DNA from: an uncultured Prevotellaceae bacterium
Lineage (GTDB): Bacteria > Bacteroidota > Bacteroidia > Bacteroidales > Bacteroidaceae
Direction: 5' to 3'
Assembly: GCA_900313845.1 (NCBI GenBank)
Contig: OMTC01000036.1
Coordinates: 1-10,190, forward strand
DNA: 10,190 nt
The translations under genes were made by a program, and so were the position numbers. Numbering within the stretch: position 1 is the first letter of the stretch; each line of letters starts with the position of its first letter. Below are positions 5,876 through 10,190 of this stretch, piece after piece. Under the pieces are notes generated by a model. It did no database searches and was not told the origin of the DNA. It saw only the letters and a list, made by a program, of their open reading frames with translations.

Positions 5876-7117
5876 CTACGACTGGAAGAGGGAGGAGAGC
5901 GTATCGACGATGTCGGCAGCTACCTCGGTCTTGGGCTTCAATGGGTATTCCGTACGAGTGAGGTCGGCACGGATGATGGTGATTTTATTGGTGTCAGTAC
6001 GGAAGCCTGCACCTTTGTCGTTGAGGGAATTTAGTACGATGAAATCGAAGTTTTTCTTCTTCAACTTACCTTCGGCATTCGTTTCCTCGTCGTTGGTTTC
6101 GAGGGCAAATCCTACGAGTTGCTGATGCGCTTGTTTCATCTGTCCTAAAGCCTTGGCTATGTCCTGAGTGGGTTTGAGGTGGAGCACCATGTCGTCACCC
6201 TTGCGCTTGATTTTCTGCTCGGCACGGGTTTCGGGGGTGAAATCAGCCACTGCAGCACAGAGAATGCCCGCATCCATCGATGGATAGAGACGAACGGAAG
6301 CTTCGTACATGTCGTTGGCGGATTCCACATGAGTGATGTGGAGAAGCGAAGGATTTGCCTTGAAAACGGAGGATTCCAAGAGCTGAGGATTGGAAATAGG
6401 ACCGAGAACGAGCTCTACTTCGGCGCCACGACGCACACACTCTTCTGCCAAGGCGATGCCCATCTTGCCTGAGGAATAGTTGCCAATGAAACGGACAGGG
6501 TCTATTTTCTCGTAGGTAGGACCAGCGGTGATGAGGATTTTCTTGTTGCGAAGGGAAGCGTTGGCAGCATCAGTCTTCTCGAAGAACTCATCGAGCGTCT
6601 GCACAATCTTCTCAGGCTCTTCCATGCGACCTTTGCCTTCGAGATGGGAGGCAAGGAAACCTGTGCCCGGCTCAATGATGTGGTTACCATAGCTCTGGAG
6701 GGTCTGCAAGTTCTTCTGCGTGGAAGGATGAGCGTACATGTCGAGGTCCATGGCTGGAGCGATGAAGACGGGAGCCTTCATGGAAAGATAAGTGGTGATG
6801 AGCATGTTGTCGGCAACGCCGTTCGCCATCTTACCGATGGTGGAAGCCGTGGCAGGAGCAATCAGCATGGCATCCGCCCAAAGACCGAGCGACACATGGG
6901 AATGCCAAGTGCCATCGCGCTGGGAGAAGAATTCGCTGATGACGGGTTTGCTGGTCAGTGCCGAAAGCGTGATAGGCGTGATGAATTCCTTGCCAGCAGG
7001 CGTAATGACCACCTGCACTTCTGCGCCTGCCTTTATCAGCAAACGGACGATGTAGCATGCCTTGTAGGCAGCAATACTGCCCGTGATACCCAATACTATT
7101 TTCTTTCCTTGTAACAT
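5876..7117 (-). CDS. coaBC: Bifunctional PPC decarboxylase / phosphopantothenate-cysteine ligase
   Basis: This 413-residue cytosolic enzyme catalyses two steps of coenzyme A synthesis. The CoaB half joins 4'-phosphopantothenate to cysteine using CTP, and the CoaC half decarboxylates the product to phosphopantetheine with FMN. The CoaC half (about 1-180) starts with the flavin-binding GKKIVLGITGSIAAYK and has the catalytic histidine H74 in HVSLGLWAD. The CoaB half (about 190-413) has ITAGPTYEKIDPVRFIGN with N213, SSGKMG, AAVADF at 288-293 and the KIKRK lysines. Two flavin-half positions differ from E. coli: the PxMNxxMW asparagine is D124 (PAMDLDMY), and the flap cysteine in LACG is S157 (LASH). 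I believe these changes are usual in Bacteroidales rather than signs of decay. It lies 119 bases downstream of the exonuclease gene and just before the DUF4835 gene. Confidence 0.95.
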   Translation of the reverse strand: MLQGKKIVLGITGSIAAYKACYIVRLLIKAGAEVQVVITPAGKEFITPITLSALTSKPVISEFFSQRDGTWHSHVSLGLWADAMLIAPATASTIGKMANGVADNMLITTYLSMKAPVFIAPAMDLDMYAHPSTQKNLQTLQSYGNHIIEPGTGFLASHLEGKGRMEEPEKIVQTLDEFFEKTDAANASLRNKKILITAGPTYEKIDPVRFIGNYSSGKMGIALAEECVRRGAEVELVLGPISNPQLLESSVFKANPSLLHITHVESANDMYEASVRLYPSMDAGILCAAVADFTPETRAEQKIKRKGDDMVLHLKPTQDIAKALGQMKQAHQQLVGFALETNDEETNAEGKLKKKNFDFIVLNSLNDKGAGFRTDTNKITIIRADLTRTEYPLKPKTEVAADIVDTLSSLFQS

Positions 7118-7123
7118 GTGGAA

Positions 7124-7158
7124 GAGTTCTGAGTTATGAGTTAAACGTTAAAAACTAA
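7124..7158. repeat. Short heptad array before coaBC
   Basis: Five 7-bp steps run GAGTTCT, GAGTTAT, GAGTTAA, ACGTTAA, AAACTAA. The first three form one family and the fourth grades into the CGTTAAA type found elsewhere in the window. The array begins six bases upstream of the coaBC start codon. In the rest of the 7118-7236 gap I see no convincing promoter. Confidence 0.6.
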
Positions 7159-7236
7159 CTACGAAACTATATGAGAATAACGATAAATCTCGGTATTTAT
7201 TGTAAATGAGGAGCTTTAAACAAAGAACACTCAGCC

Positions 7237-8025
7237 TTAGAACTTCTTGTATTTCAGTGCCACACGCTGAAAAACCTGCTTGGTGTTGAGAGGGAAATCG
7301 CCTTGCAGCACCCACGAAAGATAGCCTGGGTCGCGAGCAAAGACATCCTTTGCAGCCTGTCCCTTGTATTTTCCAAAGTTGATGATTTCCACGTCGTTAT
7401 CGTCGTACACCATACGTCCTGCGAAGTCCACATTGCGATTCATAGCAGAGAACTCAGCGAGGAACTTCACATCGTTCTGCAAGTCGTTGGGATAGGCGTC
7501 GAGTTGTGCCATCAGCACTTCGAGCGTGGCACGCGTGTCGGCATCTGCCGAATGTGCGTTCTCGAGGTCCTTGCCACAATAGAAGCGATAAGCCGCAGAG
7601 AGTGTGCGACGCTCCATTTTGTGGTAGATGTTTTGAACATCCACGAAGCGGCATTTCGTCAAGTCGATATTGATGCCTGCACGCAAGAATTCCTCCACGA
7701 GCAGCGGCACATCGAACTTATTACTGTTGAAGCCCGCGAAGTCGCAGTCCTTGAAACATGCCATCAGTTCGTTGGCAATTTCCTTGAAAGTCGGACAGTC
7801 TTTCACGTCCTCGTCCGTGATGCCATGAATGGCGGTCGATACTTCAGGAATGTGAACCGTCTCGCCACGGAAATTCACAGGACGCAGGCGCATGTTTTTC
7901 GCTTCCTCATTGCCGTTGGGCAACACCTTGATATAACAAAGCTCCACAATATAGTCCTTGCTCACATCGAGACCCGTGGATTCGATGTCGAAGAAGACAA
8001 GTGGCCGCGTAAGATTCAGTTTCAT
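7237..8025 (-). CDS. DnaQ-like DEDDh 3'-5' exonuclease with ExoX-like C-terminal domain
   Basis: This 262-residue protein is predicted to degrade DNA from 3' ends in proofreading or repair. All DEDDh residues are visible: D13 and E15 in FFDIESTGL (Exo I), D105 in FAGFNSNKFDVPLL (Exo II), and H158 with D163 in HSADADTRAT (Exo III). The AIHGITDEDV segment is also typical of the DnaQ group. After the nuclease domain (1-about 180) comes a second domain at about 205-255 (INFGKYKGQAAKDV, DPGYLSWVLQGDFP), which resembles the DUF3820 / ExoX C-terminal domain. It is often annotated as a DNA polymerase III epsilon subunit. The presence of this extra domain makes an ExoX-like repair nuclease equally plausible. 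It sits between dnaN and coaBC on the same strand. Confidence 0.9.
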   Translation of the reverse strand: MKLNLTRPLVFFDIESTGLDVSKDYIVELCYIKVLPNGNEEAKNMRLRPVNFRGETVHIPEVSTAIHGITDEDVKDCPTFKEIANELMACFKDCDFAGFNSNKFDVPLLVEEFLRAGINIDLTKCRFVDVQNIYHKMERRTLSAAYRFYCGKDLENAHSADADTRATLEVLMAQLDAYPNDLQNDVKFLAEFSAMNRNVDFAGRMVYDDNDVEIINFGKYKGQAAKDVFARDPGYLSWVLQGDFPLNTKQVFQRVALKYKKF

Positions 8026-8034
8026 TGATGATTT

Positions 8035-8064
8035 CGTTTAAAGTTTAGCGTTTAAAGTTTAACG
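8035..8064. repeat. Heptad array upstream of the exonuclease gene
   Basis: Read on the minus strand this is CGTTAAA, CTTTAAA, CGCTAAA, CTTTAAA, CG, an exact 7-bp period over 30 bases. It begins ten bases upstream of the exonuclease start codon. It is in the opposite orientation to the arrays at 8125-8148 and 8174-8212, so the gap between dnaN and the exonuclease gene can form inverted pairs. Confidence 0.85.
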
Positions 8065-8087
8065 AATTCACTTCTCCCTCGTTTTAG

Positions 8088-8101
8088 TTTTGTGCACAAA
8101 A
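8088..8101. other. 14-bp perfect palindrome, possible operator
   Basis: TTTTGTGCACAAAA is a perfect palindrome in the 187-base gap between the exonuclease start and the dnaN stop. It overlaps TAGTTTTG (8085-8092), which matches a plus-strand -7 box but has no matching -33 box. A dimeric regulator could bind here, but no evidence ties it to a known family. Confidence 0.3.
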
Positions 8102-8124
8102 ACAGATTTTCGAGAAGGCAACGT

Positions 8125-8148
8125 CGTTAATCTTTAAACGCTAAACGC
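8125..8148. repeat. Short heptad array between exonuclease and dnaN genes
   Basis: CGTTAAT, CTTTAAA, CGCTAAA and CGC follow each other on the plus strand with an exact 7-bp period. It is the same unit family as the neighbouring arrays. Confidence 0.75.
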
Positions 8149-8173
8149 AATTAGTATCAATAATTTGCAAAAA

Positions 8174-8212
8174 CGTTATTCGTTAAACGTTAAACTTTAA
8201 ACGTTAAACGTT
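8174..8212. repeat. Heptad array abutting the dnaN stop codon
   Basis: The plus strand reads CGTTATT, CGTTAAA, CGTTAAA, CTTTAAA, CGTTAAA, CGTT, which is 39 bases at a 7-bp period. Its last base touches the dnaN stop codon (8213-8215). This mirrors the placement of the 4855-4900 array at the DUF4835 stop codon. Confidence 0.88.
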
Positions 8213-9337
8213 CTATTCATTCAGCATCATTGGCATGAGGAGCATGAGGAGGTCTTCCTGCTCTTCCTGCTCAGCAGGCACGATGACACCCGCACGGCTT
8301 GGGTCAGCCAGTTCGAGCACCACTTCCTGCGACGACATGCAGTTGAGAATATCCACGAGGAAAGGACCCTTGAAACCAATGCTCATGGCAGTGCCGCTAT
8401 AGTCGCAGAGCACGTGCTCTTCTGCCGAAGTGGAGAAGTCGATGTCCTGAGTGGAAACGATGAGGTCGTTCTGATCTACGCGCAATTTCACGAGAGAAGT
8501 GGATGTGCTGGCAAAGACGAGCACACGACGAAGCGCACCGATGAGAGTGACACGGTCCACCGACACGCGGAATGGGTTGTCCTGAGGAATCACCGAATTG
8601 TAGTTAGGATAGCGGCCCTCGATGAGACGACAGTTGAGCGTGTAGTTCTCCAGTTCAATACGTGCATTGCGGTCGTCGAACTTCACGATGGCATCGCCAT
8701 TTTCCTTTGCCAAGATGTCCTTCAAGGTCTTTGCAGGCTTCTTTGGCAGAATGAAAGAAGCAGGTTGCTCGCAATGAGTGGTGAAAGAGCGGTCGCGCAC
8801 GAGTTTGTGTCCGTCGCTTGCCACAAATGTCACACTGTCGGGCGTGATGTCGAAAAAGACACCATTCATCACAGGGCGAATCTCATCTTCAGCTGTTGCA
8901 AAGATGGCGCGTGAAATACCGTTGAGAAGCACATTTGCATCAATCGTCAACTGCTGAGCACTATCGCTGATGCTTGGATACGATGGATATTCTTCACCGC
9001 CCTGTCCAACAAAACTGCTGCGTCCGTTCTGATAGTAAATAACGATTTCATGGGTTTCTGGGTTCACATCCAACGTGATAGGTTGGTCGGATATTTCTTT
9101 CAAACCATTGATGATGGTCGCTGCCTTGATGGCGAACATGCCGTTACTGTCAGCCTCATCCACATCGAGTGTGGACACCAGTGTGGTCTCGCTATCGGAA
9201 GCCGTGAGGCGGAGCTTGCCATCTTGAAGCTCAAAGAGGATGCAATCCAGAATCTGAATGGAATTCTTGCTGGCAAGAACCCTACTCAAGGTCTGCAAAC
9301 GGTTGCAGAGCGTTGCGCTTGATACGTTGAATTTCAT
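8213..9337 (-). CDS. dnaN: DNA polymerase III beta sliding clamp
   Basis: This 374-residue protein forms the ring-shaped dimer that tethers polymerases and repair proteins to DNA. E. coli DnaN has 366 residues. The three clamp domains are recognisable in order: an N-terminal domain opening MKFNVSSATL and ending before the GGEEYPSYP linker (114-121); a central domain with RPVMNGVFFDI (154-164) and ASDGHKLV (173-180); and a C-terminal domain beginning around EGRYPNYNSVIP (240-251). The sequence near the C terminus, LLMPMML (366-372), matches the MPMRL-type end that lines the client-binding cleft, with methionine in place of the usual arginine. It is first in the minus-strand block and diverges from the DUF3127 gene. 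It has its own -7 box at 9412-9419. Confidence 0.97.
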   Translation of the reverse strand: MKFNVSSATLCNRLQTLSRVLASKNSIQILDCILFELQDGKLRLTASDSETTLVSTLDVDEADSNGMFAIKAATIINGLKEISDQPITLDVNPETHEIVIYYQNGRSSFVGQGGEEYPSYPSISDSAQQLTIDANVLLNGISRAIFATAEDEIRPVMNGVFFDITPDSVTFVASDGHKLVRDRSFTTHCEQPASFILPKKPAKTLKDILAKENGDAIVKFDDRNARIELENYTLNCRLIEGRYPNYNSVIPQDNPFRVSVDRVTLIGALRRVLVFASTSTSLVKLRVDQNDLIVSTQDIDFSTSAEEHVLCDYSGTAMSIGFKGPFLVDILNCMSSQEVVLELADPSRAGVIVPAEQEEQEDLLMLLMPMMLNE

Positions 9338-9411
9338 GAGTATATTTTCTTTTTTGATTTTTTGTTTAACACAATGTCATATACACATAGGGTTTATGTA
9401 CATTCAGTTTA

Positions 9412-9419
9412 CAAAGATA
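9412..9419 (-). promoter_or_regulatory. -7 box of the dnaN promoter
   Basis: The minus strand reads TATCTTTG, a full match to TAnnTTTG. A weak TTTC lies about 21 bases upstream in the place of the -33 box. The predicted leader to the dnaN start codon is some 70 bases, ending in an A-rich stretch without a Shine-Dalgarno sequence. Confidence 0.55.
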
Positions 9420-9458
9420 GGGAAAACTTTCGACAAAAAGGAAATAAAACCAACGGAA

Positions 9459-9491
9459 TTTTGAGTTTTCCAGAAAAAAGCCGTATATTCG
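9459..9491 (+). promoter_or_regulatory. Promoter directed toward the DUF3127 gene
   Basis: TTTTG (9459-9463) and TATATTCG (9484-9491) are exactly 20 bases apart. This gives a full -33 box and a -7 box with one mismatch to TAnnTTTG. Transcription would start near 9498, so the hairpin terminator at 9508-9538 falls within the first 40 nucleotides of the RNA. Confidence 0.5.
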
Positions 9492-9507
9492 CGGAGAAAT
9501 CAGAAAT

Positions 9508-9538
9508 GAAGGAGTGATTTTTCGCTCCTTCCTTTTTT
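9508..9538 (+). terminator. Intrinsic terminator in the DUF3127 leader (possible attenuator)
   Basis: GAAGGAGTGA (9508-9517) pairs fully with TCGCTCCTTC (9522-9531), with one T-G wobble, around a TTTT loop. One C and then six T residues (9533-9538) follow. This is the standard form of a Rho-independent terminator on the plus strand. The nearest upstream gene is transcribed away from it, so it can only act on RNA started in the dnaN/DUF3127 gap. Bases 9339-9604 otherwise hold only the two promoters. Confidence 0.65.
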
Positions 9539-9604
9539 GAAAGAGTAGTTGTATGAAGATTCATCATTAAAATCCATCAAACGAAACTAAATAAAAATAA
9601 CAAT

Positions 9605-10063
9605 ATGGAATTAGCAGGAAGAGTAATTGCCGTGCTTGAGGCACGCAGCGGTTTGGCAAAAACAACAGGAAATCCTTGGATGATACAGGATTATGTGATT
9701 GAAACTCACGAACAGTTTCCTCGCAGAATGGTATTCAACGTGTTTGGCGAGGAGAAAATCAAGCAATTGAACATTCAGTTAGGCGAAGAAATCAATGTAT
9801 TCTTCGACATCAACGCTCGCGAATATCAGGGACGCTGGTACAACGACATTCGTGCTTGGCGTGTGGATCGCGTCACTCCAGGCGAAGTGCCAGCACCAGG
9901 CGTGATGCCAGGCGCACAAGCATTCGCAGGTCAGCCTGCTGGCGTAGCACCAGCGGCAGCTCCTATGGGTACAGCTCCTATGGCAGCTCCAGCCCAACCT
10001 GCAGCAACGCAAGCTCCCGTGGATTTCACGGAAGGCGACAACACCGACGACCTACCATTCTAA
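9605..10063 (+). CDS. DUF3127 protein with SSB-like acidic tail
   Basis: This 152-residue protein is of unproven function, probably acting with single-stranded DNA or its processing machinery. Residues 1-91 form the DUF3127 domain, a predicted OB-like beta fold (MELAGRVIAVLEARSG, WMIQDYVIETHE, RMVFNVFGEEKI, EINVFFDINAREYQGRWYNDIRAWRV). A flexible linker follows at about 92-138, rich in Ala, Pro, Gly and Met. The chain ends VDFTEGDNTDDLPF, with the acidic-then-DDLPF tip that SSB proteins use to recruit repair and replication partners (E. coli SSB ends in DDDIPF). The overall plan of OB fold, disordered linker and acidic Phe-ending tip matches SSB, although the fold sequence is not that of canonical SSB. 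It is divergent from dnaN, which supports a replication or repair role. The leader before the ATG is A-rich. Confidence 0.85.
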   Translation: MELAGRVIAVLEARSGLAKTTGNPWMIQDYVIETHEQFPRRMVFNVFGEEKIKQLNIQLGEEINVFFDINAREYQGRWYNDIRAWRVDRVTPGEVPAPGVMPGAQAFAGQPAGVAPAAAPMGTAPMAAPAQPAATQAPVDFTEGDNTDDLPF

Positions 10064-10088
10064 GACCCAATAAACGGACCATCCCCTC

Positions 10089-10114
10089 TCCCTCTCTATC
10101 CTAAAACAGAGGGA
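10089..10114 (+). terminator. Weak hairpin after the DUF3127 gene
   Basis: TCCCTCT (10089-10095) pairs with AGAGGGA (10108-10114) around a 12-base loop, starting 26 bases after the stop codon. There is no T-run directly after it, so its role as a terminator is doubtful. The remaining bases to the window edge show only short repeated AAGGATT-type words and no gene. Confidence 0.3.
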
Positions 10115-10190
10115 ATAGTAACTGGAGACTATGGGTTTTATCAAGGATTTGAGGGATTAAAAGGATTTTTCTCAGCGTTTTTTGAGAATC

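Noticed and set aside
5157..6125. 322-residue open frame antisense to the DUF4835 and coaBC genes
   Set aside because: It spans two real genes on the other strand and the gap between them, with no family signature.
10167..10190. Short TTCTCA/TGAGAA inverted repeat at the right edge
   Set aside because: It is only six base pairs at the window edge and its context is cut off.

Overview
The window comes from a member of the Bacteroidota, most likely a Bacteroidales/Prevotellaceae-type organism of moderate GC. Three things point there. The gene families include a prolyl tripeptidyl peptidase close to the Porphyromonas PtpA, DUF3127, a DUF4835 (PorD-like) protein and a Bacteroidota-type CoaBC. 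Several genes are preceded by the Bacteroidota promoter pattern (-7 box TAnnTTTG, TTG/TTTG about 20 bases upstream). Shine-Dalgarno sequences are absent, with A-rich leaders before the start codons. No rRNA, tRNA, CRISPR array, insertion sequence or phage gene was seen.

Layout. Bases 2-885 (+) are the 3' end of an M16 zinc-protease-family gene, frameshifted near its end by a 56/59-bp imperfect tandem duplication. Bases 886-1269 hold no gene but are dense in direct and inverted repeats that can fold into a branched structure. An aquaporin Z gene (1270-1950, -) diverges from a secreted S9 peptidase of the PtpA type (2116-4341, +), with a recognisable promoter for each in the shared gap. A long inverted repeat built from 7-bp units separates ptpA from the convergent minus-strand block.

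The minus-strand block, in transcription order, is dnaN (9337-8213), a DEDDh 3'-5' exonuclease with an ExoX-like C-terminal domain (8025-7237), coaBC (7117-5876), a DUF4835 envelope protein (5813-4899) and a small membrane-anchored DUF4359-like protein (4808-4437). Divergent from dnaN is a DUF3127 protein (9605-10063, +) with an SSB-like acidic tail. Its leader carries a promoter followed by a textbook intrinsic-terminator hairpin.

Functionally, the right part is a replication/repair neighbourhood (sliding clamp, exonuclease, SSB-tailed OB-like protein) joined to coenzyme A synthesis and envelope biogenesis. The left part is peptide degradation and water transport.

The most unusual shared feature is a set of heptanucleotide tandem arrays (CGTTAAA and variants, GAGTTAT, GAAGAAT) in the gaps of the minus-strand block, several of them touching stop codons or start regions. 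The best candidates for undescribed biology are these heptad arrays, the branched repeat element at 993-1134, and the leader terminator plus SSB-tailed DUF3127 protein beside dnaN.
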